The notes: generated from the sequence alone by a model not told the origin. A stretch of 64,000 nt of DNA from Talpa occidentalis (GCF_014898055.3 NW_023603184.1:110970615-111034614); one strand, 5' to 3'. Numbered from the stretch's first letter, positions 1 to 12,319 are shown. Numbers and translations: made by a program.

Positions 1-1899
1 TTCACCTGGAGATAAGTTTTCAATCACCTATTCCTTTGAAAAATTCTCTGAAAATGATTCTCTAACCATATATTGCATTTAAAAAACAACTCAGTGTGGC
101 AGAATAGATACCCTATTTTTCATATTGTAGTGAAGAGATTTTTCATTTTCTTTCCTTTTTAAAGGTTGAAGAATTGATGTTAATTTCTTAAACTGAACAT
201 TTGCAACAGCACATAAACAGATTCCATAGATTTCTACAGCATCCAGAAATACCTAATGGAAAGTATTTATAACTGTTACTTACTAGGCATTGTAGACTAT
301 CTCAGATACATCAAGTTGTATATTTTTAGAATATGTGTTCGTTTATTTTCTGAATTACTTTTATAAAAGTTTCCTCTCTGATAGTAATTGATTTTTGAAG
401 CATTTTATAATATTTATTTTTTGCCTTCTGGACTGTTCTGATGTATATCCTTTACATTTAAATAGGAAAAATAAGTTTGCAGGTCAGTTTCACTATAGCT
501 CAAATGACACTGTAGTTATCCCAATTATTAGTTTACTGTCAGTCTTATTTAGATAAACACTGGCATAATGAAGTTATTTTTATAAGAAAATCAAGTATAT
601 AAATTTAAGGTTGGGATCTTTGAGTTTCAGTTGTTCAAACTCAGAGAATCCAATTTTTTTTTCTAACAATATGTAGATTCCAGCTGATTAAATGAGATAA
701 ATTTTTGAAGACCTCAGTTTTCTCAAAAACCTACTAGGATTATGTATTAAAGTGACAATTATTTTCTTAATACACTTTATCTCCTCCAGTATTCCCTCAA
801 AGATTATTTCAAAGCTAGTTTGTGCAAAAATAGATTTTTGTTTCTAGCACATCATCCTTTAACGCCTTATATTGGATTTTACTTTATACATGTAGGCCCA
901 TATGGAACAATCTCAACTTTTAACTATAATTGAACACCACATTTTTTAATTATGATCAGTAATAAAAGTGCCTTTCATTTGTTAAGTTTTCAAGGCCTAG
1001 AGAATTTTTAACATTGACTTGTTTCTACAAAATCCCAAGATGGAATGCCTAAATAAGTCTTGGTCAATATAATGTACCAGTTTTGTGAGTACCATTGTGC
1101 TAGACACTGAGGAATGTACAAAAGGAATTCACAACATGGTCCCCACAGTTCTGACTAAACCCAGAAACAAGTTTATAGATACCTGTACTACCACCTATAA
1201 ATACAATTCCAAACTTACTGGTTGAGAAATACCTTAAGCAGTAAAATACTTATCCTGAAACTTGACCTAAGTATGTGCCTGTGGAATCAGCTCTAAAGCC
1301 AAGACTACCCAGGAGTCATGTTAAGTATATGTTTCAAATAAGTAGCAGACATTAGCAGTGTGTTTTCTGCAATCATAATCAGTGTCACTGGATATTTCAA
1401 AAACAGCTTGCAGTATTTTTAATGGCCACATTCACATTAGTCCATTAGAACTCCAAGGAGTTCCAGGTAAAATATGCTATCTCTCTCAACAACACTATTT
1501 TTTTGTGTAGCTGGCCTTGGGTAACAGTACCATCTTTTGCAGATCAGAGTACATTCTATCAGGCAGCTAAGATTAAAAACTGGATACTTTGAGCATGTGA
1601 CTATAAGAATCCATTTGGAGTTTGTGGTTTTGGCACCAATGATGCTTGCGTATTCCTATTTCCCAAATTTTATTTTACATCACATTTTTATTGAAAGTAT
1701 ATTAAGACAAAGGAAAAATAAAACAGTAATGATTGTATAATAACTTTTTATATTGTCAAAGTTCTTTAAATGTCTTTGTTTTCTGATAATATTCAAAGCA
1801 GGAATTTTCTTTGAATTATAGTTTATCAGAAAATTACTGTTTTATGTATAAGACAAAATACTTATAAGAAAAGTTTTTTGTAAGAAGGTAGTATTTTAT
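1..1899. other. Unassigned intergenic sequence
   Basis: AT-rich, no recognisable exon, RNA gene or young repeat on either strand. The only open frame (1537-1740, 67 codons) has no protein-like features I recognise. Confidence 0.6.
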
Positions 1900-2172
1900 G
1901 GGCCTCCCCAGTGGCGCAGCGGTTGAGCGCTGGGTTGCAAAGCTGCCCGCAGCCTCTGCAACGCCGGTTCGATCCCCGGCTGCTCCCCGGCCACTGGAGG
2001 AGGGTCCCACATGGCACACAGACCTCTCCTGCCGCCCGCTGCTCCCCTCAGCAGTGTACTTCAGTCTGCCTGCTCTGCTCCCCGCTCTGGTGAATTCTCT
2101 CACCCTCCTGCTCTTCTGACTGTACCCAGTGCTTGTATAAATAAATAAAAATAAATCTTTATTTAAAAAAAA
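1900..2172 (+). repeat. tRNA-derived SINE, young subfamily (first of a tandem pair)
   Basis: Full-length copy. It begins GGCCTCCCCAGTGGCGCAGC, with a tRNA A box (TGGCGCAGCGGTTGAGCG) and B box (GGTTCGATCCC) for RNA polymerase III. The body has the family's CAGACCTCTCCTGCCGCC and CAGCAGTGTACTTC blocks, and the tail contains AATAAA and TCTTT (T+ class). The target copy GTAGTATTTTATG precedes it and recurs between it and the next SINE. Confidence 0.95.
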
Positions 2173-2186
2173 GGTAGTATTTTATG

Positions 2187-2506
2187 GGCCTCCCCGGTGG
2201 CGCAGCGGTTGAGCGCTGGGTTGCGAAGCTGCCTGCGGCCTCTGCGGCACCAGTTCGATCCCCGGCTGCTCCCCGGCCACCGGAGGAGGGTCCCACATGG
2301 CGCGCAGACCTCTCCTGCCGCCCGCTGCTCCCCTCAGCAGTGTACTTCGGTCCTTCTGCCTGCTCTGCTCCCCGCTCTGGCTCTGGTGAATTCTCTCACC
2401 CTCCCGCGCTTCTGTCTGTACCCAGTGCATGTATAAACAAAACAAACAAACCAGCAAACAAATAAATAAAGCATGCCTCTAAAAAAAAAAAAAAAAAAAA
2501 AAAAAA
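2187..2506 (+). repeat. tRNA-derived SINE, young subfamily (second of a tandem pair)
   Basis: Same family, starting GGCCTCCCCGGTGGCGCAGC, with a (AAAC)n/(AAAT)n tail and a 26-base A run. A third copy of the target, GTAGTATTTTA, follows at 2507. It differs from the first SINE (longer CGGTCCTTCTG and CTCTGGCTCTGG segments), so it is not a recent tandem copy of it. Confidence 0.95.
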
Positions 2507-2634
2507 GTAGTATTTTAAAGCCATTTTAACAGAATTTTTATGTAATTAGCCTAGTCTTAGTCCAACAAACTCAGATTAGTGTCTTGAACTGGACAAATTC
2601 AGTTCCGCCATGACTGTTAAGAAATATTATAAAA

Positions 2635-3464
2635 ATAGGCAGAAGAGCTAAAAAGAAACTTCTCTGAAGAGGAAATGCAAATGTCCAACAGGCATATGAA
2701 AAAATGTTCAACATCACTTGTAATCAGGGAAATGCAAATCAAAACTACCATGAGATACCATCTTACACCAGTGAGAATGGCACATATTAAAAAAACTAGC
2801 AACAACAAATGTTGGCGAGGTTGTGGAGAAAAAGGAACTCTCCTGCACTGTTGATGGGAGTGCAAACTGGTCCAACCACTATGGAGAGCTGTGTGGAGAT
2901 TTCTTAACCTACTAAACATAGAGCTTCCATATGATCCAGCAATTCCACTCCTAGGTATTTACCCAAAGGACACAGAAACATCAATTCCAAAGAGCACCTG
3001 CACCCCTATGTTTATAGCAGCACTGTTTACAATAGCTAAGCTTTGGAAACAACCCAAATGCCCAAAAACAGATGACTGGATCAAGAAGATGTGGTACATA
3101 TATACCATGGAATATTACTCAGCATTCAAAAAAGATAAACACATGCAATTTGCAGCAACATGGATGGCGCTTGAAGGGATCATGCTCAGCGAAATAAGCC
3201 AGAAAGAAAAAGAAAAATACCGGATGGTCTCACTCATAGCAGGAATCTAGAAAACTTAAATAAGGGACCAGGAAAATGAATAACTATAAGAAAGTGAAAA
3301 TCAAAATCAACAAAAAACTATGAACCAGAGACACTTTTTTGGGGATGGGGGGCGGGAGGGGAGGGACTGAGGTCAGAATGGGGGGGTTGCAATTGCATGG
3401 GGAATATAAAAATAAAATTTATTATTTAAAAAAAATTAAAATTAAAAATTAAAAAAAGAAAAAG
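2635..3464 (+). mobile_element. Young 5'-truncated L1: ORF2 C-terminal end plus 3' UTR
   Basis: The 3' end of L1 ORF2 (frame 2891-3250 carries [20 protein letters not shown] and TMEYYSAFKKDK, typical L1 C-terminal sequence), then a 3' UTR with a G-rich run at 3339-3366 and an A-rich tail. Flanked by AAATATTATAAA (about 2622-2633 and 3466-3477). Truncated to ~830 bp of the ~6-kb element. The ORF2 frame is broken, as expected of a dead copy. Confidence 0.92.
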
Positions 3465-4109
3465 AAAAATATTATAAAGGTTAAATTGACAAAAAGCATT
3501 ATGAATTCTCTGTACTGATATATACTGGATAAAGTTGATTCTGAAGATGAAAAGAAGTCACTTCCTGGTAATATACTACTTTACATATAAAGCAAAATGC
3601 TCAAGTACCCAGAATCTTCTGGTGAATAGCTCATTTTGATTAAGAGTAAAGTTTAGATCAACTATCAAGCTAAGTATAAATACTGATCATATATTAAAAT
3701 GTTAGTGATTGGCAAGTCTTTTTTTTATTTCACACTAAATTCATGCTTAGTGTCTTACATTGTCATCCAACCCTGGTTAGCAGATGGGTATATTTTATGA
3801 GAGGTAACTAGCTGGAATTATGAATATAATATGACATCCTTTTCCCCCCTAACATATACACCTATATCAGTATTGAATTCAGAAATGTGGTGTGTTGATT
3901 TGATTACATTATTAGTTTGTCATTTGAGTGCATAACTTAGTCTGCTGTCCTGAAAGTTAGTAATTAAATTCAGAAAGGCCTGTGCTAAAACAACTATTTT
4001 TTTTTTAAAAGAAAAGGGTTCCACTACAAGATGGCAACTTGGAAGGCTCCTGAACTCACCTCATTCCTGGAAGCAATGAGCCCATAAAATTGATAGAAGG
4101 AAACAGACA

Positions 4110-4653
4110 TGTGTTCCTTGGCATTGACCTTAAATGTGTTTGGGGACTCAACTCCCTACACCAAGGGAGTAGGAGGGGTAGGTGAGAAGCGGGGAGTGGG
4201 TCTGTTACTGAGCAGCCCCGATATAAAACAGGTTGCCTGGCTGTGGGTCCTCACCAGCTTGCTTAAAAGGGACTTATTAATACTCTACTACAGGCACACA
4301 CAAAAGGTTAATAAAAGCTTTGTTTACAAGGGAAAGGGAATTGAGGAAATGTACAACTCAGGGAGAGAATAGGGAAATAGTCTTTAATGCGTCCTACCCA
4401 ATCTGCTGACCTGAAAACCCAAAGGCACTCTCAGAGCTGGCAGAGAGCCAAAAAAGGGAATTCCCCAAAGCCCACGTGTCTGGTTTTATACCAAACTTGG
4501 CTGCTTAACCCAACCCTCAGGTTCCAGCAACATTCCCTTTGGTGGTGATGGGATTTGTAGTTCCCAGTGTCTTTTGGCTTTGGTCTGGAGTAGGGATGGA
4601 GTCCACAAAGCCTGTACGGAATTAGCATTAGGACATCCTTTTCCCCCTAACAA
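4110..4653 (-). repeat. Possible old LTR
   Basis: On the minus strand this begins TGTTAGGGGGAAAAGGATGT, a typical LTR start, and has a TATAAAACC box at 4482-4490. I find no clear 3' end or poly(A) signal. The first ~20 bases recur at 3835-3855. Just left of it (4019-4085), sequence starting CAAGATGGCAACTTGGAAGG looks like an L1 5' end. Right of it an L1 ORF2-like stretch begins. Confidence 0.35.
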
Positions 4654-5260
4654 TTCTACATCAAATTAAAAAGCTACTTCATAGTGAAAGAAATTATCAA
4701 AACAGAGACATCCTACTGAATGGGAAAAGATATTTGCACATTACAAGCTTAACAAAGTTAATGCCGGAAACATACTAAGTCATAAAATAACATTAAAAAG
4801 AAAAACAACCTGAATAAAAATGGCAGAGAATCTATGACAGACACTTATCCAAAGTAGATACATAAATGGCCATTAGTATCACGAAAAGATGGTCACCACA
4901 AGCAATGACATGTCTCACACCTGTGAGAATAGCTGTTCTCCAAAATAGATGAAACAAGTGTTGGGGAGGATGGAGAGAGAGTTGACCCTTATTTACAATG
5001 TAAATTGGTACAGCTGTTATGGAAAGTTGTATGGAAATTCCTCAAAAAGTAAAAAATGCAGAAATTCCATCACCCAGTTACCACATTACTGGGTATTAAG
5101 GATACCCAAAAACACAAATTCAAAAAGATATATGCACCCAGTCAATGTAAAACATGGTGATTATAGTAATTGATACTGTATTACAGATTTTAAAGTTACT
5201 AAGGAATATTCTCACCACAGAAAAAAATGTGAAGCATGTTAACTTACTGTAATTTCATAA
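4654..5260 (+). mobile_element. Old L1 ORF2/3' UTR remnant
   Basis: Reads like L1 ORF2 DNA: CTACATCAAATTAAAAAGC, GGGAAAAGATATTTGC, CACACCTGTGAGAATAGC. It ends with a 3' UTR-like ACATGGTGATTATAGT. Many indels. Confidence 0.75.
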
Positions 5261-5278
5261 TACCAAATAATTCACTTA

Positions 5279-5546
5279 GGGCCTCCCTGGTGGCACAAGG
5301 GGTTAAGACACAACCTATGAAGGTGTCCACAGCCACTGCAGCATAAGTTCAATCCCCCAGCCAGCCAGGGAGCAACCCACATGGACAGGCAGACCTCTCC
5401 TGACTCACCCGCTGCTCCCCTCAGCAGTGTACAATCTGCCTGTTCTGTTCCCCACTCTGTCTTTGGTGAATCCTCTCATCTCCCCCCACACACACCTCTG
5501 GCCTGTACCCCAGCTCTTGTATGCAAAAATAAATCTTTAAAAAAAA
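5279..5546 (+). repeat. tRNA-derived SINE, older subfamily
   Basis: Starts GGCCTCCCTGGTGGCACAAG with GGGGTTAAG in the A-box region, the signature of an older subfamily; tail AATAAATCTTTAAAA. Target duplication AATTCACTTA on both sides. Confidence 0.92.
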
Positions 5547-6086
5547 TTCACTTATCAAATCATTATGATAGGCAGTTTCTTCTACCTCCAGTCCCAATAT
5601 ATACAAATGTCTTCTCTGAGGATAGAGGCCGTGAATTTCTTATGTTCTGCTCTATTTCCAGAACCTGGTGCATAGGTATACAATGTATCTTCTAATTAAC
5701 AAGCATTGTACCATATTGCTGATGTGCCTTAAAATAAATTTGCCAGTAATTCAACTGTGATAAGATTTTCTAACTAGAAGTTAGTAATTCTATGCCTTAA
5801 AAGTTGTAGTCTATGGTCTATAAGTTTAATTAGCAATCTTTATGAAGCTTAGGGAATATTATATACTATGGAAATTTTTGAAAAGCTTATAATTTTTATT
5901 GTATACTTAATATAGTGCTACCTAAAAAGAAAGTACCTATTACTTTAAAAGGAACTTTCTCAAACAACTTTTATTAACTATCAATTTTTTCTATATCTAT
6001 TAAGTCCCTGTGTGATACATTCCTTTAAAAGATTTTAATCAGAGACAGCATCAAGTACCAGTAGATGGCAGTCAAAAATAAGCAGA

Positions 6087-6219
6087 TTTCGGTCCTTCTG
6101 CCTGCTCTGCTCCCCGCTCTGGCTCTGGTGAATTCTCTCACCCTCCCGCGCTTCTGACTGTACCCAGTGCATGTATAAACAAAACAAACAAACAAACTAA
6201 ATAAATAAATAAAAAAAAA
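6087..6219 (+). repeat. 5'-truncated SINE, young subfamily
   Basis: Contains only the 3' half (from CGGTCCTTCTGCC to the A-rich tail); the tRNA part is absent. Flanked by AAAAATAAGCAGA on the left and AAAATAAGCAGA on the right, so it was inserted truncated and not cut later. Confidence 0.88.
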
Positions 6220-6821
6220 AAATAAGCAGAGACGGTAGGTTTTTATTCTTAGAAAATGCTGTTACTACCTCAGTACTGAATGAGAATTCACAAAGTCTAA
6301 TTTGCCTTTGTTTTCCGCTAAAACAATTCCTAGATACCATTTGCGTACGTTTGACTATGAGAAATTACAAAGAAACACTGTATTTTGTATCTGAAAGTTT
6401 ATAATCTAGTTTAGCAAATAAGACAAATACATGAATGTGTGAATGACATGAAAGGATAAATCCATGAAGTTCACATAGGCACATACACTGCTGAAGACGT
6501 GAACTCATGATGAGGTTCAACTGATCCCCACTGTGAAAACTGTGCCTAGATAGCTAAGTGTATAGATGCATTAATTTTAAGGACCTACAAAACATATATA
6601 AAATTGTACTGAAAATACCTTTATTTGCTTTTGTTCAACCATTTCCTCCGGATTTTGGAGTTTTAGTGCTATTTCAATTTATGAAGTAGGAAGCCCACTC
6701 TTTGAACAACAGACTTCATCAGATAACCATGCAGGAAAACAAGAATTTGTTAAATATACATGAAGACAACAAAAATCAAGAATATGAGAAATTTCATAGG
6801 ATAAATGACATGGTGTCTTTT

Positions 6822-7104
6822 TTTTAAGAAAGTTTTTTTTTTAAGATTTATTTATTTATTTATACAAGCACTGGGTACAGTCAGAAGCGCGGGAGGGTGA
6901 GAAGATTCACAGGAGACAGAGCGGGGAACAGAACAGGCAGACTGACGAAGAAGTACACTGCTGAAGGGAGCAGCGGGCGTGGCAGGAGAGGTCTGTCGTG
7001 CCATGTGGGACCCTCGCCAATGGCCAGGTATCGAACCGGCGCTGCAGAGGCTACGGGCAGCTTCGCAGCCCAGTGCTCAACTGCTGCGCCAACAGGGAGG
7101 CCCT
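6822..7104 (-). repeat. tRNA-derived SINE
   Basis: Antisense copy: T-rich tail complement first, then body, ending with the complement of GGCCTCCCTG. Target duplication GACATGGTGTCTT at 6808-6820 and 7105-7117. Confidence 0.93.
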
Positions 7105-7239
7105 GACATGGTGTCTTAATGAAAAAAATGATCGGGGGAAAAAAGCAACATAACCGATAGATTAAAAATATCTTTGTCTTTTGAGTCTCATCAGTCAAGG
7201 GCAATGTTTGGAACTTATTTGGATTTTCACTAAACAGAC

Positions 7240-7316
7240 TATAAATATATGCATATGTATATATGTAAATAATATGTGTGTATGTATATATATATGTATA
7301 TACAAATACATATATT
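7240..7316 (+). repeat. TATG/TA-rich simple repeat
   Basis: Imperfect TATGTATATA runs. Confidence 0.8.
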
Positions 7317-7422
7317 TGGAGAAAGAATTATGAATATTTTATGTTAATCAAGCATTGTTGGGAAAGGGGTCTGTTCCAGGTGTGCTAACAGTGTTTACAG
7401 AATGATTTGCTTTAAAATCACT

Positions 7423-8175
7423 GGCTATAGAGAGCTAAAGTTTCCATCCAGGGCACAGGCTAGGTGCTGCCAGCCACTGAACAGCCCTTGGAAGCCCCAG
7501 AAGTCACTTTGGGAAGACTATTCTGCCTCCTCCCACAGGTTCAATTAGATCATGATGGTCTAAAACCAGTGAGGGTAGGGGTTGGGGAGATGTTGGTGAT
7601 AATAGTTGGAGGGTGGTTGAAAATGGTTGTTAAATGAAACAAAATTGGCTATATTGTATTATCAGAACTGAATAATGAGTAAACAGGTTGATTATGGAAA
7701 TTTTCAAATAGAAACAATAGTATAAAGTTATTTAAATAATAGTTTAATTTTCAAAAAGCAAGATGTTGTCTTTATTACTAAATTATTATGGAAATTATAC
7801 TCAGAATTCCAAATGACAAATTTATAATCATCTGTTTGCCAGATAAATCAGTCTACTGAGTTAGGAGAGGTAGGAAAATTGCAGGATAAAAACTGGATCA
7901 GTTGGCCCTAAGTAGAACTACTTTGGAAGAGTATGTGCAATTCATTTTCCTTGTATTACTCCCTCCCACGTCCCAGCTTGGAACCTGAACATCATTTCGC
8001 TATTTCATGCCAAACCAGACTAACAAAAGTAAAGACTGACCATCATGATCTTATTGAACCTGCGGGAAGAGGCAGAATAGTCTTCCCAAAGAGACTTCTG
8101 GGGCTTCCAAGGGCCGTTCGGTGACTGGCAGCCCCTAGCCTGTGTCCTGGATGGAAACCTCAGCTCTCTATAGCC
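7423..8175. repeat. 138-bp inverted repeat with 477-bp spacer
   Basis: Left arm 7423-7560 and right arm 8038-8175. They align over 138 positions without any gap as reverse complements, with 11 mismatches (92%). Shared ends are GGCTATAGAGAGCT and GATCATGATGGTC. No flanking target duplication is visible, so it does not look like an ordinary transposon. I do not recognise the arm as a known repeat. Confidence 0.9.
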
Positions 8176-8183
8176 AACTCTCC

Positions 8184-9929
8184 AAGGTTGCTCCTCTCAG
8201 GAGTGCTATTTCCTCAGCTGAATCTGTCTTTTCTTCCCTGGATATCTTTCTCTAATCTCCCTCACCTGCCCCGCCCCCTTTTTAATCACTCACTCCACTC
8301 TTTAATTTCTCTTCCCCCTCCCCCCACTTGCTGCCCCTAAGCAGTTCAGTGTTACTCTCTTACTGCTTCTATACAAAAAACTTGTGTTTATTGAAAGCAG
8401 ACTTTTCCCCTATAAACAACTCTAGAGATTTGTACACTGTGCAACATATATCCCAGATGATTCTAAAGAATTTTGAATGAAAATGCTCAGTTAAGAAACA
8501 TTTTGGTATAACTACAGCACTGCAGATAAAACAGTAAATAATTGTAAAACTCATGCCTGAAATGAACTCACATTAATTCTATGCTGAAAATACCCACTAA
8601 TGCCCTCTACTCCTTCCTTCCTTCCAACTTTAGCTCAGCTTTAGATGTGCTTCCATATTCTTTGAGGTGTACAGTCTTCCTTACCTCACCCTGTGTCTGA
8701 GTAGAGCCCCTCATTCCTAAACAAATTATCTCAATCTTTCATTCATTCATGAAAAGAAAAAAAGTGACTAGAACCAGCTAGAAAACATTCACCTCAGCAG
8801 CCTAACCTTTTAGTGTTTCCAACAACTCCAGGCCCTACATTCATATCCCATCACAGCCCACTGCTCTCATGGTATTGAGTCGGGTCCAGGAAGGGACAAA
8901 GTGCCACCTAGCACTCTGCTAAAGGCTCTAGAAATTATGGGAAGAAAGAGTGTAGGTCTACTGTATTTACTCTTTACCTGGTGTTTTGATTTCTGAGGAG
9001 CTTCCAAGTTCTGATACTCAAGAAATTCAGACAAACCTATGAACTGTTACCAAATAGTCCATCCTTGTGTTAGTCCATCCATGTGTTAGGACAAAATGTG
9101 CCCATCAAAGCTACAGACTCTAGATTTGGGTCTTTTGGTACAAGACTAGTACTATAGGTTTACATGTTTGGTTACAAGCAGTTTCAACTTCAAACCTATT
9201 GAAAAGCAAAGAGCTCTAATTCAGTCAAATAGATACAGAAATGAAGATGTGATCATCTAATGAGATTTAATAAACAAGGAATATTTCAGGAGTTAGATGC
9301 CTATAAGTTAAATAATGATTAGTAGAAATACTAAAGCACATGTTTTTACCATAATCTCCAAAATAAGTGTAATATTTAAATATTATTATTTAAATAAGTG
9401 TAATATTTAAAATACTTAAAGCACCACTATTAAAATAAATGCAAGAAACTAGAGTGAAAATGACAAAGGATGTATAAAAAGTATTCAAAGTTGGAAAATA
9501 TCTGGAAAGTAAGGATGGAGAGTTGAAATATTTTTTCAGAAGAAAAAAACATTAGCAATGGGTAGTAATAACAAGTCCTGCAAATAATGATGATATCTGT
9601 GTTCAGACACAGAGAGAACATAAACAAGCGAGTTTATCCTGCAGCAAAAGTGACTTCTATTTCTCTCAGTAGAAAGGTAACTTTCTGGGAAAATGGAAAG
9701 GTAGCGTATTTAGAAATCTAAACTGGTCTTCAAATGCTAGGGTTTTGTGATCACTTAAGGTTAGTGAATATCTTTCTCATAGTATACAGAAGTGAGATCT
9801 ACTGTCAACTTTTGTAGACTTAAGAAAAATAGCTCTTGGTTCTGCAGTGAGGATATCAAGCATGTATAGGTCTTATTTATGAAGGGGGGAGTTTCAAGTT
9901 TATTAACGTCATATAGTGTCTTTTTTTAG
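8184..9929. other. Unassigned intergenic sequence
   Basis: A pyrimidine-rich, possibly L2-derived stretch near 8590-8760; otherwise AT-rich sequence with no gene signal. Confidence 0.5.
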
Positions 9930-11700
9930 AACACCTGATTCCCATTAGTTTCTTTTGTTACTAAATGCACATAACATAAAATTCACCATCTTAGCCATTT
10001 TTAAGTGTCAAGCTCAATAATGTTGATGTTATACCCGTGGTTGAACAACTAGTCTCCAGATATTTTCATCTTGCAAAACTGAAATTCTGTAACCATTAAG
10101 CAACACCCCATTTTCCCCTAGTAACCACAATTGCACATTCTGTTTCTATGAATTTGACTAGTATTGACACCTTACATAAGTGGAATCACAGTATTATCTT
10201 TTGTGACTGACTTATTTTACTGGTTATAATTTCCTCAAGGTTCACCCATATTGTAGCATATGTCGAAATTGTCTTTCTGAGACTGGTAATATGCAACTAT
10301 TTGTATATAGCACATTTTGTTTCTCCACTACTCCATGAAGTTTCACTTACATGGCTTATACCTCTTAGCTATTCACTAAGATTCACTAAGCTGTCAAAAT
10401 CAACAAATTACTTCGTCCACTCCTTTTACATATGAATCCACTCCTTCTTTTACATAAATCTCACTGTATTTTATTTGTTCACCTAATTGTTTCTAGTTCT
10501 CTATTTGATGCTTCCAAAGACATCCTAGCAGCTGAACACTAAATAATATTTGTCTTTACAAGCATAATGGTAATGTTAAACTAACAGCTTTTTATGAGAC
10601 ACATGATTGGGTCTGTTTATAACATCTAATGTACCTTTATAACGTTCCTCAAATAAATGTATCTCTAGAGAGAAAAAAAGAAATAAACCATTATAAATAC
10701 TGTTGAGGCCCTTAGTGTATCTCTTTCTAGGCCCTTCCCCCCTCATCCCCACTCCTCATCCTCTGCTGAAGAACCACGATAATTTCTTTATTTATGAATT
10801 CCAGACTTTGAAAAAATACTTTTACTAAATTATTTTACTAAGCAATGGTATTGTTTGCGTGTTTTGCAACATTTATCGAGAGGCTATCGTGTTGAATATA
10901 TTATCAACTTTCAGTCAATTTTTTGTTTTAAAGTCATCATGTTAAGAGATACCTTTAGTTTATTCATTTCCACAGCTATATACTATATTCCAGTGTGTGG
11001 AATTTATCATTTATCTTATCAATGACCATCAAATATGCAGTTTCCTTTTTTGTTATTGTTACAATCAATGCTAAAATGGAAAAAAATAATGCCATTAGGA
11101 ATTTGTCCTTGTAAAGCATTTGTCTCTGAAACTCTGCTTTCAGTTCTTTTTTTTTTTTTTTTTTAAGTACATTGGATATTTTTTTTAAAGATTTATTTAT
11201 TTATTTATTTATACAAGCACTGGGTACTGTCAGAAACGCGGGAGGGTGAGAGAATTCACCAGAGTCAGAGCAGGGAGCAGAGCAGGCAGAAGGACCGAAG
11301 TACACTGCTGAGGGGAGCAGAGGGCGGCAGGAGAGGCCTGCGCACCATGTGGGACCCTCCTCCGGTGGCCGGGGAGCAGCCAGGGATCGAACCGGCGCTG
11401 CAGAGGCTGCAGGCAGCTTCACAACCCAGGGCTCAACCGCTGCGCCACCAGGGAGGCCCTTCTGCTTTCAGTTCTTTTGGATATAGACCTGGAAGCAGAA
11501 TTGCTGCATCGTGTAATGATTCTATTTACGATTTCTTGAGGAGCCCCAATACTGTTTTCTACAGTGACTGCACCATTTCACTTTCCCACCAACAGTTAAG
11601 GCCTCTAGTCCTCTCAGTTCTCACCAAACCTTAATATTTTCTGTTTGATGGTAGCCATCCCAACGACTATGAGATAAGACTGTGTTTTTAATTTACACTT
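9930..11700 (-). mobile_element. Old L1 (L1MB-like) remnant, antisense
   Basis: Antisense L1 3' UTR and ORF2 end: ATTCACCATCTTAGCCATTT, CATCTTGCAAAACTGAAAT, CATAAGTGGAATCACAG, then CAGTTCTTTTGGATATAGAC and TTCCCACCAACAGT. Interrupted by unrelated-looking sequence near 10400-10950 and by the SINE at 11151-11460. Confidence 0.8.
11151..11460 (-). repeat. tRNA-derived SINE inserted in an old L1
   Basis: Antisense full-length young copy with an 18-bp perfect target duplication TCTGCTTTCAGTTCTTTT. It interrupts an antisense L1 whose sequence continues on both sides. Confidence 0.95.
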
Positions 11701-12319
11701 TTACTCTAATTACTAGTTTCCCATTTTAATTATTTTTTCCATCTTTTGCACATGCTTTGGAAGAAGTTAGCTAATTGCTATTTCATAACTTGCTTCATAG
11801 CATTTTTCCACATGGCTTATGGATGCCTTTTTAGCCTTCCCCTTATCTTTTAAAGCCAAAACCTATTTTCCCTGTGAAGCCTTTGCTGATTTCCTTGACT
11901 CCACAAGTTTCTTAATTTCTAAAAAATATCTCACTCTGTTACACAACTTAGTATGTTTTTAGTAAGAAAGCATAAACTTTCATTCAGCCCTGTATTATGT
12001 TCAATTATTCCATAGGTTGTTATCTTCCCCAGTTGATTGTTTGGCCTTATAGAATAGAAAAATAGATATGTTTAAATCTACTCTAAAAAAACATCGAAAT
12101 TAAAAGCTACCACCTAATAAAGCATGTTTTACCTTTTCTTAAAACAAATTACAACAGTAATGATCACATCTCCTAGCATCAAAATCAAATAACCTTACTT
12201 GCTTCTTAATGTATCAGCTACTTTGCCTGCCAGCCTTACAGGAGTAACAACAGGATAGTCCCTTTCATCATATTCTCTACTCGCCTATCTATCCTCTTTC
12301 TTCCTTGCCCACATTCAGG

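Noticed and set aside
1900..1975. tRNA gene
   Set aside because: A and B box matches here and at the other SINEs belong to the tRNA-derived SINE head; the cloverleaf is not complete and the sequence continues into the SINE body.
1834..2465. Several overlapping open frames of 60-93 codons on both strands
   Set aside because: They are frames within the GC-rich body of the two SINEs; the same frames recur at every SINE copy.
2891..3250. 119-codon frame and similar frames at 44902-45327 and 63049-63339
   Set aside because: These are the C-terminal end of L1 ORF2 in truncated dead copies, reported as mobile elements and not as genes.
7423..8175. Inverted repeat as a classical DNA transposon
   Set aside because: No matching target duplication flanks the arms (AATCACT against AACTCTC), so I left it as an unexplained inverted repeat.
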